Shown here in pieces: positions 51,235 through 60,452 of a stretch of DNA of 64,000 nt. Origin of the DNA: Saccharibacillus brassicae (GTDB lineage: Bacteria; Bacillota; Bacilli; Paenibacillales; Paenibacillaceae). How positions within the stretch are numbered: position 1 is the first letter of the stretch; each line of letters opens with the position of its first letter. The notes beneath the pieces were generated by a model, which worked only from the letters and a program-made list of their open reading frames with translations, was not told the origin of the DNA and did no database searches. The translations under genes were made by a program, and so were the position numbers. Location: assembly GCF_006542275.1 (NCBI RefSeq), contig NZ_CP041217.1:2155501-2219500 (forward strand), read 5' to 3'.

Positions 51235-51435
51235 TTACAGTTTAGTTACGTTTTCAGCTTGTGGTCCACGGTTGCCTTCAACGATGTTGAATTCTACGCG
51301 TTGGCCTTCGTCGAGGGTTTTGAAACCGTCGCCTTGGATAGCGGAGAAGTGAACGAATACGTCGCTTCCGCCTTCTACTTCGATAAAGCCGTAACCTTTT
51401 TCTGCGTTAAACCATTTTACTGTTCCTGTTTCCAT
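51235..51435 (-). CDS. Cold-shock protein, CspA/CspB family
   Basis: 66 residues; start 51435 with GGAGG 9 bases upstream. The single OB-fold cold-shock domain has RNP1 (KGYGFIEV) and RNP2 (VFVHFSAI) and begins [16 protein letters not shown]. It binds single-stranded RNA or DNA and prevents mRNA structure at low temperature. The long leader contains two inverted repeats that may give temperature control. Confidence 0.97.
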   Translation of the reverse strand: METGTVKWFNAEKGYGFIEVEGGSDVFVHFSAIQGDGFKTLDEGQRVEFNIVEGNRGPQAENVTKL

Positions 51436-51462
51436 GAGAGAAAACCTCCAAAAATTTTGATT

Positions 51463-51491
51463 CCGGAGCTTTGGAGATGATCCAAGTCCGG
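51463..51491 (-). promoter_or_regulatory. Leader hairpin directly before the csp ribosome binding site
   Basis: CCGGA / TCCGG outer and TTGGA / TCCAA inner arms. It ends about 20 bases before the SD sequence, so it could affect translation. Confidence 0.45.
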
Positions 51492-51524
51492 TCAACATGC
51501 ATTTTTTATGCTCCGTGGGGATAT

Positions 51525-51585
51525 AAAAAAATCACACATTGGAAAAGGTTCCATAACCCATACATGACAACCCTTTCCAATATGT
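51525..51585 (-). terminator. Long hairpin with T run upstream of csp (terminator or leader attenuator)
   Basis: CACATATTGGAAAGGGTT pairs with AACCTTTTCCAATGTG across a ~20-base loop, then TTTTTTT on the minus strand. It is about 240 bases past the tatC stop and 90 bases before csp. It could end tatAC transcription or act in the csp leader. Confidence 0.7.
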
Positions 51586-51827
51586 GAAATCAGGGGGCAT
51601 ATTCATATTCGCTGTTACCTAAAATATTACCACAGCCTTTCCCCAAAAGCAAACGTTTCCGCCATTTTTTTCGATAATTTTGCCCGAATTTTAGCTTGGA
51701 CGCTCGCTTTAAGCCACGCCGGACCTGGGAAAAAGCCCTCTGCACTTTTTTGCTTTTCGCACTCGCATTCAGGGGAACCGGCAGGCTCTCCCGCCCCGAC
51801 AATCGCTTCCGATCCGGCGAGGCGAAA

Positions 51828-52535
51828 TTACGAACTCCGGACTTTTCCGTAAGCCAGCGAACTGATGCCGATCCCCGCCTCGTACAGCAGGATGAGCGGC
51901 AGCGTCACGATCAGCAGCGACAGCGCGTCCGGCGGAGCGATGAAGCCGGCGGCGACCAGCAGGGCCAAATACGCGTACTTGCGGATACGCCGCAGCGAAG
52001 CCGGAGTCACGATCCCGAGCCGGGTCAGCAGCGTCAATAGAAGCGGAAGTTCGAACAGGATGCCAAAAGGAACGACAAGCCGCAGCATGAAGTCGAAATA
52101 TTCGCGAATGCCGATCACCGGCTCAAGTCCCAACTCCGCCGTCAGCCCGAACATAAAGCGCAGCATGACCGGAAACACGATCTCGTACGCAAACGCCGCC
52201 CCGACCAGGAACAACGCGAAGATCGCAAAAATATGCAGCCGGATCGCGCGGCGTTCGGCTCCGTACAGCCCCGGCTTGACGAACTGCCACGTCTGATGCA
52301 GCGCAAGCGGCAGAATCAACACCGCGGCGAACCAGAACGCGGCCTGCACCATAATGGAGAGCGCGTCCGTCACGCGGAACACGTGCAGCGACACGCCGAG
52401 CTCCGCGCCGGAACGTTCGAGCAGGCCGATGACCGGAGGCGCCGCGAAGAACCCGCCGACGAACAGCGCGAGAAAAACGCCCGCGCATACCAGCAGGCGC
52501 CGACGCAGCTCGACCACGTGATCCAGCAGTCCCAT
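51828..52535 (-). CDS. tatC: Twin-arginine translocase subunit TatC
   Basis: 235 residues from the ATG at 52535 (GAGG 5 bases upstream). MGLLDHVVELRRRLLVC is the typical TatC start; six hydrophobic segments follow, with GLYGAERRAIRLHIFAIFALFLVGAAFAYEIVFPVMLRFM and FELPLLLTLLTRLGIV conserved. An in-frame start at 52607 would overlap tatA by 62 bases and is less likely. TatC recognises the RR signal of Tat substrates, here plausibly EfeB. Lies directly after tatA. Confidence 0.93.
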   Translation of the reverse strand: MGLLDHVVELRRRLLVCAGVFLALFVGGFFAAPPVIGLLERSGAELGVSLHVFRVTDALSIMVQAAFWFAAVLILPLALHQTWQFVKPGLYGAERRAIRLHIFAIFALFLVGAAFAYEIVFPVMLRFMFGLTAELGLEPVIGIREYFDFMLRLVVPFGILFELPLLLTLLTRLGIVTPASLRRIRKYAYLALLVAAGFIAPPDALSLLIVTLPLILLYEAGIGISSLAYGKVRSS

Positions 52536-52545
52536 GCGCGCCTCG

Positions 52546-52806
52546 TCAGGGAGAGTCGGGCCGTCCTCCCCCGCCTTCGCCTTCAACCGGCTCTTTCGAC
52601 AGGGCAACCGTCGGCGCCGCTTCGGCCGATTTGCGTGCGGCCGCGCCCGAATCCTTGGCGGAGTCGTCTCCGAGTCCCCGCGTCGCGCTGCGGAATTCCT
52701 TCAGCGTCTCTCCGGCCGCACGCCCCAGCTCCGGCAGCTTTTTCGGACCGAACACCAACAAGGCCACCCCTACTACGACCGCAATGCTTCCCGGCCCAAA
52801 AGCCAT
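52546..52806 (-). CDS. tatA: Twin-arginine translocase subunit TatA
   Basis: 86 residues; start 52806 with GGAGG 8 bases upstream. One N-terminal membrane helix ([18 protein letters not shown]), the hinge [18 protein letters not shown], and an amphipathic helix followed by a charged Ala/Glu-rich tail. It forms the Tat pore with TatC. The promoter region contains a Fur box. Confidence 0.95.
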   Translation of the reverse strand: MAFGPGSIAVVVGVALLVFGPKKLPELGRAAGETLKEFRSATRGLGDDSAKDSGAAARKSAEAAPTVALSKEPVEGEGGGGRPDSP

Positions 52807-52831
52807 AGTCAACGCCTCCGTTTTACATAAT

Positions 52832-52846
52832 TGATAATGATTATCA
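52832..52846. promoter_or_regulatory. Fur box upstream of tatA
   Basis: TGATAATGATTATCA is a near-perfect 7-1-7 Fur box, 25 bases before the tatA start. It predicts iron repression of tatAC. Confidence 0.88.
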
Positions 52847-53059
52847 CCTAAGCGAAATAAACTCAGTATAGAGCGCGCGAAAGCCCTTGTCAAACTTAAA
52901 TCTTCCCCACGAAAACGGAAAACCGTTTCGGTGGATATTCGGCTGTAATCGTTGCTGTTATGGGCTTTGTCTTCCCGCTCACCCCGGACGTACCTGCTAA
53001 TTTTTTGACATTGACAACCGTCTTCCGCGCTTCTATACTCAGAGTTACTTTTAACCAAA
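52847..53059. other. Divergent tatA / efeU promoter region
   Basis: Noncoding stretch between the two Fur boxes. It must contain promoters for both directions; TTGACA at about 53004-53009 is a possible plus-strand -35, but no exact pair was confirmed. Confidence 0.4.
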
Positions 53060-53074
53060 TGATAATCATTATCA
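53060..53074. promoter_or_regulatory. Fur box upstream of efeU
   Basis: TGATAATCATTATCA is a near-perfect 7-1-7 Fur box, about 48 bases before efeU. It predicts iron repression of efeUOB. Confidence 0.9.
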
Positions 53075-53121
53075 AAATGAATACAACGAACGAGGCGTTA
53101 CCCGGAAAGGAAGATTCGTCC

Positions 53122-54597
53122 ATGTCCATCCCGTTTCTGATTCCTGTCCGCGTTCGTGTCCCGGCCGTCCTGCTGGCGCTGCTTCTGCTGCTCGGCATCT
53201 TCGGCGGGCACGCTTCGGCTGCCGGCGATGCGCCGGCCCCGGCCGACGCGCTCGCGGCCGTGGACGCAGCCCTGCTTCAGCTCCGCAGCGGCGACGCGGA
53301 AGCCTCGAAAGCCAGCTTCGCGCCGGTCAAGTCGTGGTGGGCCCGCAGCAAGCAGGGCGCCAAAGCCGACTCCGCGGCGCTTTCCGCCGAAATCGGCAGC
53401 GGGATCGCCGACGTGTCGCTGGCCTATGTCGGCGGCGATCCCGGCGAGATCCGCTCGAAGCTTGAAGCGCTGCGCCTCGCGCTCGTCAGCTACGACGAAG
53501 GCGCCTACGCCGACAACGAAGGCCGTACCCGCATGACGCTCGGCGCTTACCTATCGAAGCTTGGCGGCGTCAAATCGGCGATCGAAGCCGGCGATCCGGA
53601 CGGCGCGGCCCGCGGAGCGCGGGAGCTGCAGAACCTGTGGCTGGCCGTCGAAGGCGAAGTCGTCGGCCGTTCGGCTTCCGTCTACGCGAATACCGAACGC
53701 GATCTCGTGCTGCTGCCCGCCTACCTGGACGATCCGGACCAGATCGACCGGGCCGTGCCGCTGCTCGACAACATGATCGCCGCGCTGACGCCGCTCGCCG
53801 ACGCCGGCTACAGCTGGATCGACGCGGCGCTCATTCCGATCCGGGAAGGACTTGAAGCGCTGCTCGTCGTCGGCTCGCTGCTCGCTTTCGTCCGCAAGTC
53901 CGGCTCCGCGCGCGGACAGCGCTGGATCGTCGCCGGTTCGGCGGCCGGCCTACTGTTCTCGGTCGCGGCGGGCGCCGGCGTCTCGCTGCTGCTGTCCGCT
54001 TCCGTGTTCGGGGCGGGCAACTCGCTGCTGAACGGCTGGACCGGCATTGCGGCCGCCGCCATGCTGCTGTACGTCGGGTATTGGCTGCACCGCAGCTCCG
54101 ATATCCGGCGCTGGAACGAGAAGCTGCAAGCAGGCAGCCGCCGTGCCCTTTCGGGCGGGTGGACGTTTTCGCTTGCGCTGCTCGCTTTTCTCGCGATCGT
54201 ACGCGAAGGACTGGAGACCGTCATCTTCCTGATCGGCCTCGCCGGCCGGATGCCGGGACGCGAACTGCTGCTGGGGATCGGAGCCGGATTCGGCGTGCTG
54301 ATCGTCGTCGCCGTCGTCATCTTGAAGCTGGGCGACCGGCTGCCGTTGAGACCTTTTTTCCTCATTTCAAGCGTCGTCGTGTTCTATCTGGGCTTCAAAT
54401 TTCTCGGCTCGGGCATTCACAGCCTGCAGATGGCGGGCCTGATTCCGTCCACGACCGAAAGTTACCTGCCGTCGATCCCGTCGATCAGCCTGTATTCCTC
54501 ATGGTACAGCACGCTGCCCCAACTGCTGCTTCTGTCCGCCGCGCTGGCCGCCTATCTCGGTCCGCTGCTGCCCCGCAGAAGCCGCCGGGCGGCCTGA
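53122..54597 (+). CDS. efeU: Iron permease EfeU/FTR1 family
   Basis: 491 residues; start 53122 with GGAAAGGAAG 8 bases upstream. An N-terminal signal (AVLLALLLLLGIFGGHASA) and ~230-residue extracytoplasmic helical part precede the FTR1 membrane domain of about seven helices. The two iron-binding REGLE motifs are present (PIREGLEALLVVGSL and IVREGLETVIFLIGL). It imports iron supplied by EfeO and EfeB. First gene of efeUOB, under a Fur box. Confidence 0.95.
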   Translation: MSIPFLIPVRVRVPAVLLALLLLLGIFGGHASAAGDAPAPADALAAVDAALLQLRSGDAEASKASFAPVKSWWARSKQGAKADSAALSAEIGSGIADVSLAYVGGDPGEIRSKLEALRLALVSYDEGAYADNEGRTRMTLGAYLSKLGGVKSAIEAGDPDGAARGARELQNLWLAVEGEVVGRSASVYANTERDLVLLPAYLDDPDQIDRAVPLLDNMIAALTPLADAGYSWIDAALIPIREGLEALLVVGSLLAFVRKSGSARGQRWIVAGSAAGLLFSVAAGAGVSLLLSASVFGAGNSLLNGWTGIAAAAMLLYVGYWLHRSSDIRRWNEKLQAGSRRALSGGWTFSLALLAFLAIVREGLETVIFLIGLAGRMPGRELLLGIGAGFGVLIVVAVVILKLGDRLPLRPFFLISSVVVFYLGFKFLGSGIHSLQMAGLIPSTTESYLPSIPSISLYSSWYSTLPQLLLLSAALAAYLGPLLPRRSRRAA

Positions 54598-54636
54598 TCC
54601 CGCTTTTTTTCCTATTCCATTTACGGAGGTACCCCC

Positions 54637-55905
54637 ATGACCCATCTGCACCCGATCAAAAATAACGAACCGACGTCCCGCCGCAAGCTCCCGTTCGCCA
54701 TCCTCTCTTCGGCCGCTCTGGTCGCGATGCTCGCGCTGAGCGCCTGCGGCGCCGCCGCGGAAGACACGGCCGCAAGCACGCAGACCGCTCCGGCAGCCGC
54801 CGAGAAACCGGCTTCCGAAGCGTCGGCACCGGCCGACACCGCAGACGCCGCGGCAGATCGCGCAGCCGACGAAGCGGTGCGGCAGGGCGCGCAGAAGATG
54901 AAGGACGAGACGACGCAATTCCAGGCGGCGCTCGCCGCCAAAGACGACGCCAAAGTCAAAAAACTCAGCGGATCGATCAACGATTTGTGGCTCTCCTACG
55001 AGAACACGGTGCGCGACCGCTTCCCGCTGCTGTACACCGAAGTGGAGAAATACGAGATGCCGATCTTTTCCGCTTCCGCCTATGACAAAATGGATTACGC
55101 TGCGCTGACCGACAACGCCGGCAAGCTGCAGGGTGCTCTGGACGACCTGCTGACGGCCAAAAAGACCGACGCCGCCGCTTCCGAAGTGCTCGCCGAGGCC
55201 GTCTCCGGCTACGAGAAATACGTACGCGAGCAGACGGACCGCTTCGTGGAAGAGACGCAGGTGTTCGCCGACGCGGTCAAAGCGGGCAATATCGAAGCGG
55301 CCAAAACCGCTTACCCCATCTCCCGCACCTATTACGAAAATATCGAACCGATCGCGGAAAGCCTCGGCGACCTCGATCCGAAGATCGACGCGCGGCTGCC
55401 GGACGTGGAGAACGAAGAACAGTGGACCGGCTTTCACCGGATCGAACGTGCGCTGTGGGAAGACGGTTCGCTGGAAGGGCAGGGCAAATACGCGGATCTG
55501 CTCATGACGGACGTCAAAGCGCTGCAAGCCAAAATCGCCGACCTCAAGCTCGAACCGGAAGCGATGGTCGCCGGCGCGATGGAACTGCTGAACGAAGCGG
55601 CAACCTCGAAGATTACGGGCGAGGAAGAGACGTATTCGCATACCGACCTTGTCGATCTGGCCGCGAACGTGGAAGGCTCCAAAGCGGTCTACTTCGCGAT
55701 GATCCCGGCGCTGAACGACGGACACCGGGAGCTGGCGGACCAGCTCGACCAACAGTTCCGTACGATGGAAGAGACGCTGGCCCAATATAACAAAGACGGC
55801 AGCTATGCGCTCTACACCGATCTCAAGACGGAACAAATCCGGGAACTGAGCGATCAGCTGTCCCAACTGTCGGAACTGATGTCGCAAACGGCGAAAATCT
55901 TGTAG
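54637..55905 (+). CDS. efeO: EfeO/EfeM lipoprotein (imelysin-like iron-binding)
   Basis: 422 residues; GGAGG upstream. Lipobox LSAC after a hydrophobic signal, then a ~50-residue Ala/Ser/Glu-rich linker. The mature part is helical, with the M75/imelysin motif HxxE in GFHRIERALWE. It binds iron outside the membrane for EfeU. There is no N-terminal cupredoxin, so this is the short (EfeM-like) form, though the linker includes repeats. It follows efeU by 39 bases. Confidence 0.93.
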   Translation: MTHLHPIKNNEPTSRRKLPFAILSSAALVAMLALSACGAAAEDTAASTQTAPAAAEKPASEASAPADTADAAADRAADEAVRQGAQKMKDETTQFQAALAAKDDAKVKKLSGSINDLWLSYENTVRDRFPLLYTEVEKYEMPIFSASAYDKMDYAALTDNAGKLQGALDDLLTAKKTDAAASEVLAEAVSGYEKYVREQTDRFVEETQVFADAVKAGNIEAAKTAYPISRTYYENIEPIAESLGDLDPKIDARLPDVENEEQWTGFHRIERALWEDGSLEGQGKYADLLMTDVKALQAKIADLKLEPEAMVAGAMELLNEAATSKITGEEETYSHTDLVDLAANVEGSKAVYFAMIPALNDGHRELADQLDQQFRTMEETLAQYNKDGSYALYTDLKTEQIRELSDQLSQLSELMSQTAKIL

Positions 55906-55930
55906 GCGCCACGGAGCGGAGGACGAAAAG

Positions 55931-57298
55931 ATGAAGCATACGAAGCACGAACCGGCAGACGGCGAACGCGGCACCGAACGCGCAGACGGGAATCATTCGG
56001 CGCAAGACGCGAAGGCAGGCGAAGCCGCAGGAGCAAGCGAAACGGGCGGTTCGGGCCGTTCGGGAAAAGGCTACACGCGGCGGGAAATGCTCAAAATGTC
56101 CGCCGCCGCGGGCGGCGGGATCGCGCTGGGCGCAAGCGGCCTCGGCGCCATCCTGAAAATGTTCGGAGCGGCGGAAGCCCCTCCGGCCGCGGCCGGCGGA
56201 GAATCGGCGGCGGCCGCGAACGAGCGGCTGGACTTCTACGGCGAACACCAGGCCGGCATCGTCACCCCGCAGCAGACCTATATGTATCTGGTCGGCTTCA
56301 AGGTGACGGCAGCCGATCGCAAGACGCTGATCGGCCTGCTGCGGGACTGGACCCGCTTTTGCGACCTCAGCACGGGCGGCGCTTCCGCCGTCGAAGCGAA
56401 CGGGCGCCTGCTGCCGCCGAGCGACAGCGGCGAAAGCGTCGACCTTCCGGCCGCGAAGCTCAGCGTCACGTTCGGGTTCGGCCCTTCCCTGTTCGCGCAG
56501 GGCGGACAGGATCGGTTCGGCCTTGCGGCGCGGGCGCCCAAGCATCTGCGCGACATTCCGCGCATGCCGAAAGACCGGATCGACGAAGCGCTGTCCGGCG
56601 GGGACATCTGCGTGCAGGTGTGCGCGGAAGACCAACAGGTCGCTTTTCACGCGGCGCGCAATTTGATCCGGCTGTCGGCTTTTACCGCCTCGGTGCTGTG
56701 GATGCAGGAAGGCTTCATCAGCTCGCCTCCGGGCAGCACGCCGCGCAACCTGTTCGGCTTCAAGGACGGCACGGCCAACGCGCTGCACGATTCCGGCGCC
56801 GGCTACGGCGACGTCGTCTGGTGCGGCGAAGACGAGCCGGACTGGATGCGGGGCGGCAGCTACCTCGCCTACCGCAAAATCCGCATGCTGCTGGAAGTGT
56901 GGGACCGTTCCTCGCTCAAGGACCAGGAAGACACGTTCGGCCGGCGCAAAGACTCCGGCGCGGCCTACGGCAAGACGGGCGAATTCGATACCGTCTCGCC
57001 GGGCGAACTGCCCGCGGACTCCCATGTCCGCCTGGCCAAACAAGACGGTGCGCAGATGCACCGCCGGGCCTATTCGTATACGGGCGGGATCGACGCCCGG
57101 ACCGGCAATGTAGACGCCGGACTGCTGTTCCTCAGCTACCAGCGCGACCCGGACAAGCAGTTCGTGCCGATGCTGCGGCTGATGAGCCAAATGGACAAAT
57201 TGAACGAATATACCGTGCATATCGCGAGCGGCCTGTTCGCCTGTCCGGGCGGCTGGAAGCCCGGCGAATACGTGGGGCAGCGCCTGCTGGAAGGCTAG
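55931..57298 (+). CDS. efeB: Dyp-type haem peroxidase EfeB with Tat signal
   Basis: 455 residues. After a hydrophilic ~45-residue extension comes a Tat signal: YTRREMLKMSAAAGGGIALG. The Dyp motif GXXDG is in NLFGFKDGTAN; proximal-haem region AYSYTGGIDART and LSYQRDPDKQFVPM match EfeB. The enzyme works with EfeO and EfeU in iron uptake, oxidising ferrous iron or acting on haem. It is probably exported folded by TatAC encoded divergently. The stop codon abuts that of the convergent gene. Confidence 0.95.
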   Translation: MKHTKHEPADGERGTERADGNHSAQDAKAGEAAGASETGGSGRSGKGYTRREMLKMSAAAGGGIALGASGLGAILKMFGAAEAPPAAAGGESAAAANERLDFYGEHQAGIVTPQQTYMYLVGFKVTAADRKTLIGLLRDWTRFCDLSTGGASAVEANGRLLPPSDSGESVDLPAAKLSVTFGFGPSLFAQGGQDRFGLAARAPKHLRDIPRMPKDRIDEALSGGDICVQVCAEDQQVAFHAARNLIRLSAFTASVLWMQEGFISSPPGSTPRNLFGFKDGTANALHDSGAGYGDVVWCGEDEPDWMRGGSYLAYRKIRMLLEVWDRSSLKDQEDTFGRRKDSGAAYGKTGEFDTVSPGELPADSHVRLAKQDGAQMHRRAYSYTGGIDARTGNVDAGLLFLSYQRDPDKQFVPMLRLMSQMDKLNEYTVHIASGLFACPGGWKPGEYVGQRLLEG

Positions 57299-57844
57299 CT
57301 AGGCGCCGAGCAGCGGGCGCAGCGCCTGCACGATCTCGCCCGCCCGCTCCAGGGCGCCGTCCCCGCTTCGCACGATGAGGTCGCAGCCGCTCAAGGCCGC
57401 GATCTCTTCGTCGTATCCGGCGAGGCGCGCCGCGATCTGCGCGGCGTCCGACCCGCGTGCCAGCAGGCGCGCTTCGCATTCGGCGCGCGAAGCGGCCACG
57501 CCGAGCAGCAGCGCGCGCTCGCCGAGCAGCGCCCGGGCGACGCGGGCTCCGCTTGCGTCGAGCACGATCGAACGCAGCCCCGCGCCGCGGGCCGTTCCTT
57601 CGATCGAAGCGAGCGACGTGCCGTACAGGTGGCCGCGGTATTCGCTCGTCTCCAGCATGTCTCCCGCGTCCTTCATCCGCTCAAGCGTCTGCCGCGGCGC
57701 GAAATGGTAATCGACTCCGTCGAGCTCGCCTGCGCGCGGCGCCCGCGACGTCCAGGTCACGATGCGGGGCAGCCCCAGCAGCGCTTGAAGCGTACTTTTG
57801 CCCGAAGCGCTCGGCCCTTGAAAAACAACCAGTGATACGTTCAT
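57299..57844 (-). CDS. Guanylate kinase-like P-loop protein
   Basis: 181 residues; GGAGG 8 bases before the ATG. P-loop GPSASGKST, then TWTSRAPRAGELDGVDYHF, close to the guanylate kinase GMP-binding motif, and YRGHLYGTSLASIE. Length is slightly short for Gmk (~205). The genuine gmk usually sits with rpoZ and dfp, not here, so this is likely a paralogue of unknown substrate. Its stop codon abuts that of efeB (TAGCTA), so both genes end convergently without a spacer. Confidence 0.82.
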   Translation of the reverse strand: MNVSLVVFQGPSASGKSTLQALLGLPRIVTWTSRAPRAGELDGVDYHFAPRQTLERMKDAGDMLETSEYRGHLYGTSLASIEGTARGAGLRSIVLDASGARVARALLGERALLLGVAASRAECEARLLARGSDAAQIAARLAGYDEEIAALSGCDLIVRSGDGALERAGEIVQALRPLLGA

Positions 57845-57861
57845 GTTCCAACCTCCGAATA

Positions 57862-57897
57862 CCGAAATCGCGGGAAGCGCGGCTTCTGCGATTTCGG
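57862..57897 (-). promoter_or_regulatory. Leader hairpin before the guanylate kinase-like gene
   Basis: Perfect CCGAAATCGC / GCGATTTCGG stem with inner AAGC / GCTT, ending just before the GGAGG. It could regulate translation or mark the end of an upstream transcript. Confidence 0.5.
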
Positions 57898-58159
57898 TCT
57901 GATAAGATGCACGGTGTATTTTCTCACGTTCGGACGCAAATCGCCAGCCGGGCCGCGCTTTTTTCGAAAGCCTTTTTCATGATAAACTAACGGTATGCGC
58001 GTGCCCGCCGCATGCTTGCGTGCGAGCCGGGCCGCCAAATCGAAGCGCCGATCCGGTCGGAATGCCGCGCCGAAGCGCGCCTGCTCCCTTTTGCCGGGCG
58101 AGAGGCGTCCGCTTCTTCGGCCCGCCGGAGACGGCCCACGGAAAGAAGGCTTTGCATCC
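57898..58159. other. Intergenic region before pepT
   Basis: About 260 bases; no gene or clear element beyond a TTTTTC...GATAAACT stretch near 57970-57990 that may include the pepT promoter. Confidence 0.4.
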
Positions 58160-59395
58160 ATGAAAAAAGAGCTGATCGAACGTCTCGACCGCTATGCCCG
58201 TTTCGATACCCAGTCCAACGAAGACAGCGAGACCTGCCCGTCCACGCCGGGACAGATGAAGCTGGCCGAGCAGCTCGTACGCGAGCTGACAGAAATGGGA
58301 CTTACCGAAATCACGCTCGACGAAAACGGTTACGTCATGGCTTCGCTCGAAGCCAAAACCGACAAAAGCGACGTGCCCGTCATCGGCTTCCTCGCCCACC
58401 TCGACACGGCGACCGAACTGAGCGGCGCCAACGTCAATCCGCAGATCGTCGAGCGCTACGACGGCGGAGACATCGTGCTGAACCGCGAACTGGGCATCGT
58501 GCTCTCCCCGCGCGACTTCCCGGAGCTTACGCACTACGTCGACCATACGCTTGTGACGACCGACGGCACGACGCTGCTCGGCGCCGACGACAAAGCGGGC
58601 ATGGCCGAGATCATGACTGCCCTGAATCATCTGATCGCGCATCCCGAACTGAAGCACGGCAAGATCCGCGTGGCGTTCACGCCGGACGAAGAGATCGGGC
58701 GCGGCCCGCAGCGCTTCGACGTGGAAGCGTTCGGCGCGAAATACGCCTATACGATGGACGGAGGCCCGCTCGGCGAACTGGAGTACGAAAGCTTCAATGC
58801 GGCGGCCGCCAAAGTGACGATCAAAGGCGTGAGCGTCCATCCGGGCACGGCCAAAGGCAAAATGATCAACGCCGCCAAGATCGCGATGGAGTTCCACCGC
58901 CGCCTGCCGGAGCAGGAGTCGCCGGAATTCACGGAAGGCTACGAAGGCTTTTTCCACCTGCTCGACATGAACGGGGGAACGGATCAGGCGACGCTGTCGT
59001 ACATCATCCGCGATTTCGACCGCAGCAGCTTCGAAGCGCGCAAAAAGCTGATGGAAAGTATCGCCGGCGAGTTCCGTCAGACGTACGGCGACGAGAACGT
59101 GCTGCTGGAGCTGCGCGATCAGTACTATAATATGCGCGAGAAAATCGAACCGGTGATCGAGATCGTGGACCTGGTCGGCGACGCGATGAAGAAGCTCGGC
59201 ATCGAGCCGGACATCCGTCCGATCCGCGGCGGCACCGACGGCTCGCAGCTGTCGTACATGGGCCTGCCGACGCCGAACATTTTCACCGGCGGCGAAAACT
59301 ACCACGGCCGTTACGAGTTCGTCTCCGCCGACAACATGGTCAAAGCGACCGAAGTCATTCTGGAAGTCGTCCAGGCGTTCGAGCGCCGGGCCTAG
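58160..59395 (+). CDS. pepT: Peptidase T (tripeptide aminopeptidase)
   Basis: 411 residues; AGAAGG 10 bases upstream. M20 metallopeptidase with FLAHLDTA (zinc His and catalytic Asp), [19 protein letters not shown] (bridging Asp), [10 protein letters not shown] (catalytic Glu pair), TMDGGPLGE and the dimer domain, ending [33 protein letters not shown] (His). It removes N-terminal residues from tripeptides in the cytoplasm. Length matches PepT exactly. Confidence 0.97.
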   Translation: MKKELIERLDRYARFDTQSNEDSETCPSTPGQMKLAEQLVRELTEMGLTEITLDENGYVMASLEAKTDKSDVPVIGFLAHLDTATELSGANVNPQIVERYDGGDIVLNRELGIVLSPRDFPELTHYVDHTLVTTDGTTLLGADDKAGMAEIMTALNHLIAHPELKHGKIRVAFTPDEEIGRGPQRFDVEAFGAKYAYTMDGGPLGELEYESFNAAAAKVTIKGVSVHPGTAKGKMINAAKIAMEFHRRLPEQESPEFTEGYEGFFHLLDMNGGTDQATLSYIIRDFDRSSFEARKKLMESIAGEFRQTYGDENVLLELRDQYYNMREKIEPVIEIVDLVGDAMKKLGIEPDIRPIRGGTDGSQLSYMGLPTPNIFTGGENYHGRYEFVSADNMVKATEVILEVVQAFERRA

Positions 59396-59413
59396 ACGGG
59401 AGGCGCCATCGAC

Positions 59414-60019
59414 ATGTTCGAATATCAAAATCGCGAATACGAAGACGTCGATTTCGGCTCGCAGGAGATGCGCGACGGCGAATTGGTCAACTGCACGTTC
59501 GTCCGCTGCCGCTTCGCCTACGGTTCGATGGAAGAGATTCTGACGACAGGCTGCCGGTTCACCGAATGCGATTTTCGCGGCGCTTCGATGAACGGATCGA
59601 TCCATACCGATTCCGCGTTCGAGAACTGCAAGTTTACGGAAGCGAATCTGTTCGCGGCCAAGTTCGACAGCTGCAAGATGACCGGGTCCGACTTCGCGGG
59701 CGCGAAGCTGGACGGCTTTACGGTCGTGCGCGGCGACTGGTCGTACACGAATCTGCGGCAGACGCGGCTGGACCGGCAGGATCTGCGCGGAGCGCGCTTT
59801 TTCGAAGCGGATCTGTCGCAGACCAGCCTGCAAAAAGCCGATCTGCGCGGAGCCGACCTGACCCGCTGCGTGCTGGCCGGAGCGAAGCTGCAGGGCGCGG
59901 ATCTGCGCGAAGCGATTCTCGACGGCGTCGATTTCAAATCGCTGGACGTCAAAAACGTGCGTATGGACCGCGAGCAGGCCGTCCTGTTCATGCGCGCCTA
60001 CGGGGCCAAAGTCGATTAA
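59414..60019 (+). CDS. Pentapeptide-repeat protein
   Basis: 201 residues; GGGAGG 10 bases upstream, 18 bases after pepT. Tandem A(D/N)LXX-type repeats (ADLSQTSLQKADLRGADLTRCVLAGAKLQGADLREAIL) form a right-handed beta-helix. Related proteins include Qnr and MfpA, which mimic DNA and bind gyrase, but most are uncharacterised. After the TAA, 26 further sense codons in the same frame run to a TGA at 60098-60100, suggesting an ancestral longer form or readthrough. Confidence 0.9.
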   Translation: MFEYQNREYEDVDFGSQEMRDGELVNCTFVRCRFAYGSMEEILTTGCRFTECDFRGASMNGSIHTDSAFENCKFTEANLFAAKFDSCKMTGSDFAGAKLDGFTVVRGDWSYTNLRQTRLDRQDLRGARFFEADLSQTSLQKADLRGADLTRCVLAGAKLQGADLREAILDGVDFKSLDVKNVRMDREQAVLFMRAYGAKVD

Positions 60020-60166
60020 AGCGACGCCAATCTCAAGACGCCCGGCGACGCGCTGACGCCGCAGCGGATCGAGCAGATCGACTTCCTGTTCCGGGACTGA
60101 ACCGGAGCACGACCGGAGCACGCCGGAGTCCGTCGTGATCGCTAGCACTTGGCTGCCTGTTCCAGA

Positions 60167-60192
60167 CCGCCGGCTTCGGCCGGCGGTTTTTT
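60167..60192 (+). terminator. Terminator of pepT / pentapeptide-repeat unit
   Basis: CCGCCGGC-TTCG-GCCGGCGG followed by TTTTTT. Confidence 0.92.
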
Positions 60193-60340
60193 GGCGTGTC
60201 CGCGAACCGGGTGGGCGAAAGGCGTCTCTTCGTCCGGACCACAGACAGCCGTTTTTTCGAATCGCGGGTCCGGTAAGCGCATCCACTTTCTTCCCGCTGC
60301 CGATTCCCGAAATTTTTTCGTAGAAACATGACTTTCCATA

Positions 60341-60369
60341 TTCATTTCGGCTTTCTTTTCGAGTACAAT
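60341..60369 (+). promoter_or_regulatory. Possible sigma-A promoter of the acetate transporter gene
   Basis: TTCATT and TACAAT separated by 17 bases; start codon 84 bases on. Confidence 0.4.
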
Positions 60370-60452
60370 AGGTCAGTTGAGTTCTACACGGAACGTAAAG
60401 CTCCGGGCCTTATCCGCTTTCTATCTTGCATTGTTGGAGGAATAACAGAATC

